Assembly (NCBI GenBank): GCA_963806935.1
Contig: CAWEAT010000041.1
Location: forward strand, 36,670-100,669
Direction: 5' to 3'
DNA: 64,000 bases
DNA from: Roseiarcus sp963806935
GTDB lineage: Bacteria; Pseudomonadota; Alphaproteobacteria; Rhizobiales; Beijerinckiaceae
A program made the position numbers and the translations under genes. The notes beneath the pieces are model-generated. The model was not told the origin of the DNA, ran no database searches, and saw only the letters and a list, made by a program, of their open reading frames with translations. Below are positions 31,090 to 40,052 of this stretch, piece after piece (within the stretch, counting starts at the first letter, position 1; each line of letters begins with the position of its first letter).

Positions 31090-32274
31090 TCAAATCAACC
31101 CCCGCCGCGCGAGGTTGCGCATGAGCGCGCCCACGCCGAAGGTCCAGCGTTCACACTCTTCGCACGGCCGCATGCAATTCACGAGCCGGCCGAGCTTTTC
31201 CGTTCCGATGGCGACGATATCGCCGGTCTTATGGGTGAACCCCATGCCCGGAGCGCCTCGATCTGCGACCGGGGCGAACATCGTTCCCAGCAGAAGAACG
31301 AAGCCGTCCGGATAGGCGTGGCTTGGCCCGATCGTCTGCGCGGCGATATCGCTGGGATCGCGGCTGATCTTGGCCATCGAGGAGCCGCCTTCGAGTCGGA
31401 ATCCGTCCTCGCCCTCGACGGTGAGCGCAACTGTGGCGGAGCGCACGTCGTCGAGCGAGAATGTCGCGTCGAAAAAACGCAGGAAGGGACCTAGGGCGCA
31501 GCTCGCATTCTGGTCTTTCGCTTTGCCGAGCAGGAGAGCCGATCTCCCCTCGAAATCGCGCAGGTTGACGTCGTTGGCGAGTGTCGCGCCTACGATCGCT
31601 CCGCTCGAGGCGACGGCCAGCGCCACTTCCGGCTCCGGATTGTTCCAGAGCGAAGCGCTGTGAAAACCGGCGTCATCGCCCGCGCCGACAGCTGACATCG
31701 GCTGGCTCTTGGTGAAGACCTCCGCGTCCGGCCCGATGCCGACTTCCAGATATTGCGACCATGCGCCTGCCTCCATGAGCGCCGTCTTGAGCCGCATCGC
31801 CGCAGGCGACCCGGGCTTGAGGGTGCTCAAGTCGTCTCCAAGCGCGCCCACGATCTCCTCGCGCGCTTTCGCGGCGCCTTCCCGGCTGCCGCGGGCGCGT
31901 TCCTCGATGACCCGCTCGAGCAGCGATTGGGCGAATGTCACTCCGGCGGCCTTGATCGCCTGCAGATCAATGGGCGCCAGAAGGCGCGCGCCGCCTGGCA
32001 AGCGTTTGTCGCGCGGAGTGAGGGCGAGAATATCCCCAAGCGCGCCGATGCGCGGTCCCGCCGCCGCACGCAGCGCCTCGGCCGGCGACGGCGCCTCGCA
32101 AAGATCGCGCATGGTGGGAAATGTTTCGCTGACGTCGACCAAACCGTCTTGCCTGACCGCAACCACTGAGGGGCCGTCGACGTCGGCCCGCCAGACCCGC
32201 GCCGCAAGAGCGCCGGCGTACCGGTCCGCTGGCAGCGTCGTCTCCTCGGTCAAGTCCAGCGTCGGCATGGGCAT
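31090..32274 (-). CDS. FAH-family protein, XylX-like (2-keto-3-deoxy-pentonate dehydratase candidate)
   Basis: 394 residues from ATG 32274 (a second ATG two codons in is possible). The C-terminal two thirds form a fumarylacetoacetate-hydrolase fold with the metal-binding Glu residues in LWNNPEPEVALAVAS and downstream FEGRSALLLGKAKDQNASCALGP type motif. Length and N-terminal extension match Caulobacter XylX, which dehydrates 2-keto-3-deoxy-D-xylonate to 2-ketoglutarate semialdehyde, the substrate of the next gene. C-terminal cysteines (NCMRPCEEC) are notable. It is the first gene of the leftward arm and shares a control region with the GntR gene. Confidence 0.8.
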   Translation of the reverse strand: MPMPTLDLTEETTLPADRYAGALAARVWRADVDGPSVVAVRQDGLVDVSETFPTMRDLCEAPSPAEALRAAAGPRIGALGDILALTPRDKRLPGGARLLAPIDLQAIKAAGVTFAQSLLERVIEERARGSREGAAKAREEIVGALGDDLSTLKPGSPAAMRLKTALMEAGAWSQYLEVGIGPDAEVFTKSQPMSAVGAGDDAGFHSASLWNNPEPEVALAVASSGAIVGATLANDVNLRDFEGRSALLLGKAKDQNASCALGPFLRFFDATFSLDDVRSATVALTVEGEDGFRLEGGSSMAKISRDPSDIAAQTIGPSHAYPDGFVLLLGTMFAPVADRGAPGMGFTHKTGDIVAIGTEKLGRLVNCMRPCEECERWTFGVGALMRNLARRGLI

Positions 32275-32324
32275 CCCCGTTGCGGCTTTTGGTGATTGAC
32301 GGGGCCGCGCCGCCTGTCTAGCGT

Positions 32325-32336
32325 CTAACATGTTAG
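32325..32336. promoter_or_regulatory. Perfect palindrome, putative GntR operator
   Basis: CTAACATGTTAG, a perfect 12-bp palindrome in the 110-base divergent region between the XylX-like gene and the GntR gene. It is AT-rich against a GC-rich background, 51 bases before the XylX-like start and 49 bases before the GntR start. A FadR/FCD-type GntR dimer commonly binds palindromes of this size, so autoregulation and control of both arms is likely but unproven. Confidence 0.55.
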
Positions 32337-32384
32337 CGGGACCTTGCGAAGCGTTCGCTACGGGATTGAGCTGCAGGTGGGGAC

Positions 32385-33053
32385 TTGGCGAAGGGCGCCC
32401 ATTCGAAAGCGGACGCCGTGTACGGCGAACTGAAGGAAGCGATTCTGTCCGGAACGCTTGAACCGGGCCGTCTGATCGACAAGGCGGGTTTGTGCGAGAA
32501 ACTCGGAGTTTCGCGCTTTCCCGTCTCCGCTGCGGTGAGCCGCCTGTCCTATGATCGTCTTGTCGACGTTGCGCCGCAACACGGCTCCTTCGTCGCGCGA
32601 ATCTCCCTGAACGACGTGCGCGAGCGTTTCTTCATCCGTCGCGCGCTCGAGGGCGAGATCGCGGCCGAAGCTGCTCGACGAATGACGCGCGCCGACAAAG
32701 ACGCGCTGGCGGCGAATCTCAAGCAGGAGGCCAGCGCCGTCGAAGGCGAGGACAGAGCCGCCTTCTACGCGCTGGACGTGGCGTTCCACCAGATCATGAC
32801 GACGTGCCTCGGGATGGCGCGCGCCTATGACGTCCTTGAAGCCGTTCGCGTTCATCTGGAACGGGCGCGCAGGCTCGCTATGTCTCCAGGCGGACGCCTG
32901 CGCACGGCGCACAAGGAACACGCCTCGATCGTGGCCGCGATCGAAGCGGGCGATCCTGACGCAGCACGCGAAGCGATGAGGCGCCACCTCGATGCAACCA
33001 GCGCGCTGCTCGAATCCATGGCGCAGAAACAGCCCGGCCTCTTTTCGTCGTAG
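32385..33053 (+). CDS. GntR-family (FCD-type) transcriptional regulator
   Basis: 222 residues, starting at TTG 32385 behind AGGTGGGGAC. The N-terminal winged helix-turn-helix is VYGELKEAILSGTLEPGRLI, then LCEKLGVSRFPVSAAVSRLS. The C-terminal all-helical FCD ligand domain carries the metal-binding Asp/His pattern (YALDVAFHQIM and TAHKEHASIVAAIEAGD). It is adjacent to and co-oriented with UxaA, HAD and AraD1 genes and divergent from the XylX-like gene. The likely effector is a sugar acid or its 2-keto derivative. Confidence 0.9.
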   Translation: MAKGAHSKADAVYGELKEAILSGTLEPGRLIDKAGLCEKLGVSRFPVSAAVSRLSYDRLVDVAPQHGSFVARISLNDVRERFFIRRALEGEIAAEAARRMTRADKDALAANLKQEASAVEGEDRAAFYALDVAFHQIMTTCLGMARAYDVLEAVRVHLERARRLAMSPGGRLRTAHKEHASIVAAIEAGDPDAAREAMRRHLDATSALLESMAQKQPGLFSS

Positions 33054-33080
33054 ACAACAAATCCTGAGTGGAAATGCACC

Positions 33081-34601
33081 ATGACAACGCCTCGCGTGCT
33101 ACGCCTCGACCCCTCGGACAATGTTGTCATCGCGATCGACGAGATCTCGGCGGGCGTCGCCCCGAAGGGAGGAGTCAGCGCTCGCGATCGTATCCCTAAA
33201 GGCCACAAGATGGCGGTCGCCGCCGTCGAAGCCGGCGCTCCGATCCGCAAGTTCGGTCAAATCATCGGCTTTGCCTCGCGGCCCGTCTCCGCGGGCGAGT
33301 GGGTGCATGAGCACAATTGCGGAGTGAAGGAATTCGCGCGCGATTATCATTTTGGCGAGGATGCGCGCCCCGAGACGATCGCCCCGGTTGAAACTCAGCC
33401 GGTCTTTCAGGGCTTCCGGCGGGCGAACGGAAAGGTCGGGACGCGCAACTATGTCGCAATCCTGACTTCGGTAAATTGCTCGGCGACGGTTGCGCGGCTC
33501 ATCGCGCGGGAAGTCGAGCGGTCCGGAATTCTTGCCGACTACCCGAACGTCGACGGCGTGATCGCGCTGGTGCACGGCACCGGCTGCGGCATCGCCGCCA
33601 AGGGCGAAGGCTTTGACGCCTTGATGCGAACCCAATGGGGCTACGCCGCCAATCCCAACATCGGGGCGACCTTGATGGTTGGGCTCGGCTGCGAGGTGTT
33701 TCAGATCGGCCGCATGAAGGAGGAATACGGAGTCGTCGAGAGCGAGTCCTTCCATAGCCTGACAATCCAGGCGACGGGCGGCACGCGCAAGACTGTCGCG
33801 GCCGGGGTTGAGCGCGTCCGCGCCATGCTGCCGACGCTCGACCGCGCCGAGCGCACGACCGAGCCGGCGAGCGTGCTTACGCTCGCGCTTCAATGTGGCG
33901 GCTCGGACGGGTATTCGGGAATCACCGCCAATCCGGCGCTCGGCGCCGCCGCCGACATTCTGGTGCGCAACGGCGGCACGGCGATCCTCTCGGAGACGCC
34001 GGAGATCTACGGCGCCGAACATCTGCTGACGCGGCGCGCGGCGACGCCGGAGATCGGCCGCAAGCTGGTCGAGCGAATTCATTGGTGGGAGGAGTATTGC
34101 GCGCGCAACGGCGGCGAGATGAACAACAACCCCTCGCCCGGCAACAAGGCCGGCGGCTTGACGACCATTCTCGAGAAGTCCCTGGGCGCGGCCGCGAAGG
34201 GGGGCACGACAGCGCTCAACGAAGTCTACCGATACGCCGAGCCGGTGACGGCGAAGGGCTTCGTGTTCATGGATACGCCGGGTTATGATCCCGTGTCGGC
34301 GACCGGGCAGGTCGCGGGCGGCGCCAATATGCTCTGCTTCACCACCGGTCGGGGCTCGGCTTACGGTTGCAAGCCGACGCCTTCGATCAAACTCGCCACC
34401 AACAATGACACCTACCGCAGGATGATCGAGGATATGGATATCAATTGCGGCGACGTCGTCGACGGCGTGTCGATCGCAGAGAAGGGCAGGGAAATCTTCG
34501 ACAAGATCCTTGCGGTCGCCTCTGGCGAACGGACGAAGTCAGAGCTCCTGGGCTATGGCGACGCCGAATTCACGCCCTGGCAGATCGGAGCAACGATGTG
34601 A
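33081..34601 (+). CDS. UxaA-family sugar-acid dehydratase (altronate/galactarate dehydratase type)
   Basis: 506 residues. The N-terminal SAF domain (about 1-90) contains DRIPKGHKMAVAAVEAG and is fused to the catalytic UxaA/GarD C-terminal domain (about 105-500). Landmarks are GFRRANGKVGTRNYVAI, HGTGCGIAAKGEGFD, LQCGGSDGYSGITANPALG, EMNNNPSPGNKAGGLTTI and TTGRGSAYGCKPTPSIKLA. Members dehydrate altronate, galactarate or related acids with Fe2+/Mn2+. It starts 27 bases after the GntR stop. Which acid is used here cannot be decided from motifs alone. Confidence 0.9.
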   Translation: MTTPRVLRLDPSDNVVIAIDEISAGVAPKGGVSARDRIPKGHKMAVAAVEAGAPIRKFGQIIGFASRPVSAGEWVHEHNCGVKEFARDYHFGEDARPETIAPVETQPVFQGFRRANGKVGTRNYVAILTSVNCSATVARLIAREVERSGILADYPNVDGVIALVHGTGCGIAAKGEGFDALMRTQWGYAANPNIGATLMVGLGCEVFQIGRMKEEYGVVESESFHSLTIQATGGTRKTVAAGVERVRAMLPTLDRAERTTEPASVLTLALQCGGSDGYSGITANPALGAAADILVRNGGTAILSETPEIYGAEHLLTRRAATPEIGRKLVERIHWWEEYCARNGGEMNNNPSPGNKAGGLTTILEKSLGAAAKGGTTALNEVYRYAEPVTAKGFVFMDTPGYDPVSATGQVAGGANMLCFTTGRGSAYGCKPTPSIKLATNNDTYRRMIEDMDINCGDVVDGVSIAEKGREIFDKILAVASGERTKSELLGYGDAEFTPWQIGATM

Positions 34602-34632
34602 TTGGCGACCGCGACCTTTTCTCCGGGGCCTC

Positions 34633-35316
34633 ATGAAGACTGCGCTGCTGTTCGATCTCGATGGAACGCTCGTGGATAGCGACCCGGAGCACTTGGCTGC
34701 GTTCCAGCGCGTATTCGGGCCGCACGGCATTTCGCTCGATCATTCGGAATACGCGGCAAATATCATGGGCGCGTCCAACGAATTGATCGCCAGTCGATAT
34801 CTTTCGCACTTGTCGCTCCTTGAGCAGGCCGCGACTCTTGACGCCAAAGAAGCGGCCTACCGCGACAATTTGCGTGACCTCGAGCCCATTCTCGGCGCGC
34901 TTGCGCTCCTCGATTACGCCGATCGGCGCGGGCTCAAGCGCGCGGTGGTGACGAACGCTCCCCGCGCTAACGCGGAAAAGGTTCTCGCAGCGCTGGGGGT
35001 TAGGCAACGTCTGCCGATCCTGGTGATCGCAGGGGAACTCGCACGCTCAAAGCCCGATCCTTTGCCGTATCTGACCGCGTTGGAGCGCACCGGCGCCTCG
35101 GCGGCCCATTCGATCGCCTTTGAAGACTCATTGTCGGGGGTCCGCGCCGCCGCGGCCGCGGAGCTTGCCGTGGTGGGAATGACGACGACGCTGGATTCGC
35201 AAACGCTCCTCGAGGCCGGCGCGACATTCGCGGCCAGCAATTTCACCGATCCGCGGATCTTCCGGCTGATTGAAGCGCGCCTGTATTCCGGCGCTGAAGA
35301 AGGGGCAAAAGCGTGA
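34633..35316 (+). CDS. HAD-superfamily phosphatase (beta-phosphoglucomutase-like)
   Basis: 227 residues. HAD motif I is LLFDLDGTLVDSDPEH (nucleophile Asp and general acid Asp), motif II is VVTNAPRAN, motif III Lys lies in ELARSKPDPLPY, and motif IV is AFEDSLSGVRAA. The helical cap between residues about 15-80 makes it a subfamily IA enzyme. It begins 31 bases after the dehydratase gene and overlaps the next gene by 4 bases, so it belongs to this operon. A role in dephosphorylating a sugar-phosphate side product is plausible. Confidence 0.88.
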   Translation: MKTALLFDLDGTLVDSDPEHLAAFQRVFGPHGISLDHSEYAANIMGASNELIASRYLSHLSLLEQAATLDAKEAAYRDNLRDLEPILGALALLDYADRRGLKRAVVTNAPRANAEKVLAALGVRQRLPILVIAGELARSKPDPLPYLTALERTGASAAHSIAFEDSLSGVRAAAAAELAVVGMTTTLDSQTLLEAGATFAASNFTDPRIFRLIEARLYSGAEEGAKA

Positions 35317-36300
35317 GACTGGCGCAATTCATCGATGAGAACGGCAAGCGGGCGCTTGCCGTCTCGGCGCGCGGCGAAAGCCGCCTGGTCAAAGGCGCGC
35401 GCACGACGCTCAACCTCGCGCGCCAGGCGATCGCCGAGGGGGTTTCGATCCGCAAACTCATCGCCGATCGGGGAGTGGGCAAGCCGGTCGATCTTGCGCG
35501 TGCGTTGAAGGAGCGGCGTGTGCTCACGCCGATCGACCACAAGGATTCCGCGCATGTCTTGGTGACCGGGACGGGCCTTACACACCTCGGTTCGGCCGAG
35601 GGACGTGACAAGATGCACAAGGACCTCGCCGATCCGTCGAAGCTCACCAATTCGATGCGGATGTTCAAATTGGGCCTCGAGGGGGGCAAGCCGGCCAAAG
35701 GCGAAACCGGCGCGCAGCCCGAGTGGTTCTATAAAGGCGATGGTTCAATCCTTGCGCCGCCGGAGGGCGATCTGCCCAGCCCGGCTTTCGCGCTCGACGG
35801 CGGCGAGGAGCCGGAGATCGTCGGAATCTACTTGATCGACGACGCCGGCGCTCCGGTTCGAGTGGGGTTTGCGCTCGGCAATGAGTTCTCCGATCACGTT
35901 ACCGAACGGCAGAACTACCTTTGGCTCGCGCACTCGAAGCTGCGGCCAGCAAGCCTGGGTCCGGAATTGCTGGTTGGCGATCTGCCGGCCGACGTCCAGG
36001 GCGTATCGCGCATCCGGCGAGGGAAAGAAGTGATCTGGGAAAAGCCGTTCCTGTCCGGCGAGCAGAACATGGCTCATTCGATCGCCAATCTCGAGGCGCA
36101 CCATTTCAAATATGCATTGTTTCGGCGGCCGGGCGACATCCACGTTCATTTCTTCGGGACCGCGACGCTCTCCTTCAGCGGCGGCGTGCAGACGCAAAAG
36201 GGCGATATGTTCGAGATCGAAGTCGGAGCCGTTCGGCTTGCCGCTTCGCAATCGGCTGACGACGGAAAGGTCCGCCAAAACGAGACTGCGAGCGCTGTAG
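35313..36300 (+). CDS. AraD1/GguC-type FAH-family protein (one frameshift as sequenced)
   Basis: About 328 residues when corrected. The start GTG at 35313 overlaps the HAD stop (GTGA), pointing to translational coupling. It begins MRLAQFIDENGKRALAVSAR and has TGTGLTHLGSAEGRDKMHK, EPEIVGIYLIDD, GFALGNEFSDHVTERQNYLW and RRPGDIHVHFFGTATLSF, all typical of the GguC/AraD1 branch. Near 36230 one extra G shifts the frame; removing it restores the family C-terminus FGLPLRNRL and a stop at 36298-36300, ahead of the rne stop. As sequenced the frame would run on antisense through rne. Confidence 0.83.
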
Positions 36301-36334
36301 GCGGCGGCCTCTCGGGCCGCCACGGCGAACGAGC

Positions 36335-39266
36335 CTATTCCCCGATCACGCTTGCGCGCGCCCGCTGCCACCAGCCGTTGCGGCGCGGCCGAGGCGGCTC
36401 GTCCTTTGCAGGAGGGGTCGCCGGCGCCGGTTCCTCAGCGGCCTCCGGAGGGGCGGACAACTCTGCGGTCGGCGCTGTGTCCGCGAATGACGACGCGGCC
36501 CCGATCTCAGGCTCCCCATCCTCAACCGCCGATCGCGGCTCGACGCGAGCTTCATGAGCCGATGTTTGCGCTGGCTCGGCGATTGGCTCTCGACCGGAAA
36601 CCGCGTCGAGCGCAGGCGGCGGCGCTTCAGAATAGTCTGCCTCGGACGCGGCGAATTCTTCTTCGAGAGCCAGCGAAGGCGGCGAGTCGAAACTCGGCGC
36701 CGCCGTTTCGCGCCTGGGTTCGCCATCCGACCGACGTGGGAAGCGATCTCGCTGACCGCGCGAGCGCCTGGGGCGACGTTCGCGGTCTTCTTCGCTGCGC
36801 GGACCTCGCCTTACGAACCCATTGCCCTCGCCACTCGGGGCCTGGAGGTCGCCGCCGATTTCGGCGACCGCCGCCAAGCCGTCGTCCGTCGGCTGCGGCG
36901 TGTCCTGCGGCGGGTTTTCGCCGAACGATCGCTCACCGCCGCGACGGCGCCGCCGCCGCCGGCGTCGCCGACCGGCGTCGCCCTCGTCGGACGGGAGGCC
37001 GCCGGCTCGGTCGCTCGCCTGCGGGACCTCCTGGCCCTCCTGGCCGGCCGCTTCGGGAACCTCCTCCAACTCGTCCTCGATCGCCTCGGGCTCTTCTACG
37101 ATTGTCGCAAATTCGTCCGCTGACGATTTCGGCGGCTCGACTTCGCTCTTGACGCCGGCCGCCGGCTCGCCACGCTCGATTGCATGGTAGTTGGCGCCGG
37201 TCAGCGTATCGTCAGCCTCGACGACAATCGCGACGCCGAACCGGCGCTCGAGGTCACGCAGATTGGCGCGCTTCTGGTTGAGAATGTAAAGCGCTACAGC
37301 CGTGCGGGTGCGCACCGTAACGTCATGGGTCGAGCTTTTGATCAATGCGTCTTCGAGCACGCGCAGCACATGCAGGGCGATCGAAGCCGTCGATCGCACG
37401 ACCCCGGAGCCCTGGCAGTGAGCGCAGACCACGGTCGAGCCTTCAAGAACTCCGGTGCGAATGCGCTGTCGCGACATTTCGAGCAGACCGAAGTGTGAAA
37501 TGCGTCCGACCTGGATGCGCGCGCGGTCATTTTTCAGCGCATCCTTGATCCGCCTCTCGACCGAGCGATTGTTGCGCGACTCCTCCATGTCGATGAAGTC
37601 GACGACGATCAGCCCGGCAAGGTCTCGCAGACGCAGCTGGCGCGCAATCTCGTCGGCCGCCTCGAGGTTGGTGCGTAACGCGGTGTCCTCGATGTTGTGC
37701 TCTCGCGTGGATCGGCCGGAATTGACGTCGATGGCGACCAGCGCCTCGGTCTGGTTGATGACGATGTAGCCGCCAGACTTCAGCGTCACCTGGTTCGAGA
37801 ACATCGCGTCGAGTTGCAACTCGACGCCAGCCTTGGCGAAGACCGGCTGGGTGTCGCGATAGAGCTGTACGCTGTTGACGTGGCTCGGCATGAGGAGCCG
37901 CATGAATTGTCTGGCTTCGCGATAGCCGGTTTCGCCGGCGACGACGATTTCCTCGACTTCCTTGCTGTAGAGATCCCGGATCGCCCGCTTGATGAGCGAG
38001 CCCTCTTCGTAGACGAGCGTCGGCGCGCTCGATGCGAGCGTCGTTTCCCGCACGGTCTCCCACATCCGCAACAAATATTCGAAGTCGCGCTTGACCTCGG
38101 CCTTGGTGCGAGAAGCGCCAGCGGTGCGGAGAATGACCCCCATGCCCTCCGGAACATCGAGGTCCTCGGCGATCCCCTTCAGCCGGCTGCGGTCCTGCGC
38201 ATTGGTGATTTTGCGCGAAATGCCGCCGCCGCGTGCGGTATTGGGCATCAGCACCGAATAGCGCCCGGCGAGCGAGAGGTAGGTCGTCAGCGCCGCCCCC
38301 TTGTTTCCGCGTTCCTCCTTGACAACCTGGACGAGCAGAACCTGCCGCCGCTTGATGACTTCCTGAATCTTGTACTGGCGGCGCATGCGGGACGCGCGGC
38401 GAGGAATCTCCTCCAAGGCATCGCCGCCGATCTGCTCGACCGGCTCGCCTTCATCGTCGACTCGTTGCTTGCGGCTCGGCGCCAAGCGCTCCTCGGAGCC
38501 GCCCTCGAGCGTCGTGACTTCGTGATCGTCATCCTCGTGGTGGTTTTCGTCGTGTTCGACGTTGGCTGCGTGTCTGGAGGCGTCGGCCGGTTCGTCGAGT
38601 GCAACGGCGCCCGGGGCGCCTTCATGGGACGTCCCTTCGGGCGGCGGACTCATATGACGTCGAACCATCATTTGATGCTTCAGGCGCGGCATCCGCGTCC
38701 GTAGCGTCGCCGCTTGAGGGCGCGTCGGTCGGAGCCGGGTGTGCCGGCGGAGCGTCGATTTTGGCGAGCGTCTCCCCGCCGCCAACCTCGGGCGAGTCCC
38801 CCTCGACATTCTCCGACGGGAAGGCAGGAGCGGATTCGTCCGCGCCCAATTCGTCCGCAGATGCATGTTCCGAAATCGACTCGCCTGTCCCGACGCGCGC
38901 TTCGATTTCCGCGCGCCGCGGGCGCCGATGACGCCGGCTGCGTCGTTCGCCGCTGGCCTCTTCGTCCTCCTCGCGTTGCGACAGCGCTTCCTCCTCAAGA
39001 AGCGCTTGCCGGTCGGCGACTGGAATTTGGTAATAGTCCGGATGGATTTCGGAGAAGGCGAGAAAGCCGTGACGATTGCCGCCATAGTCGACGAAAGCGG
39101 CCTGGAGCGACGGTTCTACCCGGGTCACCTTGGCAAGGTAGATGTTCCCCCGCAGCGGCCTTTTGCTCGCTGACTTGAAGTCAAACTCCTCGACCCGATT
39201 GCCTCGCAGAACCACAACCCGGGTTTCCTCCGGGTGGGAGGCGTCGATGATCATTTTGTTGGCCAT
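36335..39266 (-). CDS. rne: Ribonuclease E (one frameshift as sequenced)
   Basis: Endoribonuclease that starts mRNA decay and processes rRNA/tRNA precursors. It begins MANKMIIDASHPEETRVVVL. The S1 RNA-binding domain starts at about residue 38 (RGNIYLAKVTRVEPSLQAAF) and is interrupted by about 200 acidic/basic low-complexity residues (about 93-293), as in alphaproteobacterial RNase E. It resumes at KIQEVIKRRQVLLVQVVKEE, then the catalytic RNase H/DNase I-like region (NVSG... VAIDVNSGRSTREHNIE; VVDFIDMEE), the zinc-link CAHCQGSG and a long disordered Arg/Pro/Glu-rich tail. One extra C at about 38639-38641, in the acidic insert, breaks the frame. Corrected length is about 976 residues. This gene is normally essential, so the break is probably not real. 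Confidence 0.93.
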
Positions 39267-40052
39267 GGCAAACTCTCTCGCCGCGCGTCAAAATTCGCCG
39301 CGAGGGCCGAATGGGCCGCCCGACTGCGCCGCGCGTGGCGTCTATGTTGGAGATGGGGAAAATTGGAAATTGGGAAACGAGCGCCGGCGCTTCGATGGGC
39401 TGACGATATGCGCCCGCAGCGCCAAGAACCGCCCGCGCCGCACGGATTGCGGCCCGGAAGTCTTGGTTTCGCGATGGGAACATCGTCATCCTAAAAAAGG
39501 CGTACACGGCTCGTCGCCACTCAAGCGGCGCCGCATGGCGTCGATGTCACGATCCAGGACGCGCCGCCGCGTATTGTCCGGCAGGTCGATTCGTTGCTTT
39601 CTGCTCGCGATCTTCCTGCGCAGACTCTCGCCGACGGATCGCACTGGCGATCCAGCCGGCGGGCCGACAACCCGCCCCGACGTTATCCGCGCAAGCCGCG
39701 GGCCGTCGTATGACAGTCCCGGCGAATGCCTCGCTCAACCAACAAGCGAGTTCGACCGCGCGGACGCGGTCCGAATTCGTAACGCGCCTTAAATAGGCGC
39801 CGCCGGTCGCCTTGGCAAGTTCTTTTCCTATTTGTACTTCTTGAGGATGCGGGCTCAGCGGTTCTTCACCAGTCCTCAAGTCCGCGTGCTGGATCGGTTA
39901 ACTCGTCGTAAAGAACTTCCCGTGCTCACTTTTGGTCGCGCGCTCGGCTTTTCCGGCCGGCTCGCGCGACCCGGGCTTTAGACGCCGGCCGATTGCGTGG
40001 CGGCGGCGTTGGCTCTATAGCGCAACGGCGCGCGGCGCCGAGGGGAAGCTGA
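39267..40052. other. Divergent intergenic region between rne and amiC (786 bases)
   Basis: No convincing gene. The half nearer rne is its probable long 5' leader on the minus strand, downstream of the promoter listed at 39790-39818. The half nearer amiC contains a short AT-richer stretch (39815-39925) likely to hold the amiC control elements, but I could not place a promoter there with confidence. Confidence 0.6.
39790..39818 (-). promoter_or_regulatory. Sigma70-type promoter for rne
   Basis: On the minus strand TTGCCA (39818-39813) and TATTTA (39795-39790) are separated by exactly 17 bases, close to the sigma70 consensus. It points at rne, whose ATG is about 520 bases downstream, giving a leader of roughly 510 bases. 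RNase E mRNAs in other Proteobacteria have long leaders used for autoregulation, which fits. Confidence 0.6.

Noticed and set aside
39142..39792. 216-residue plus-strand frame between rne and amiC
   Set aside because: It begins antisense to the rne start and runs through the rne leader. It is Arg/Pro-rich without motifs or a ribosome-binding site.
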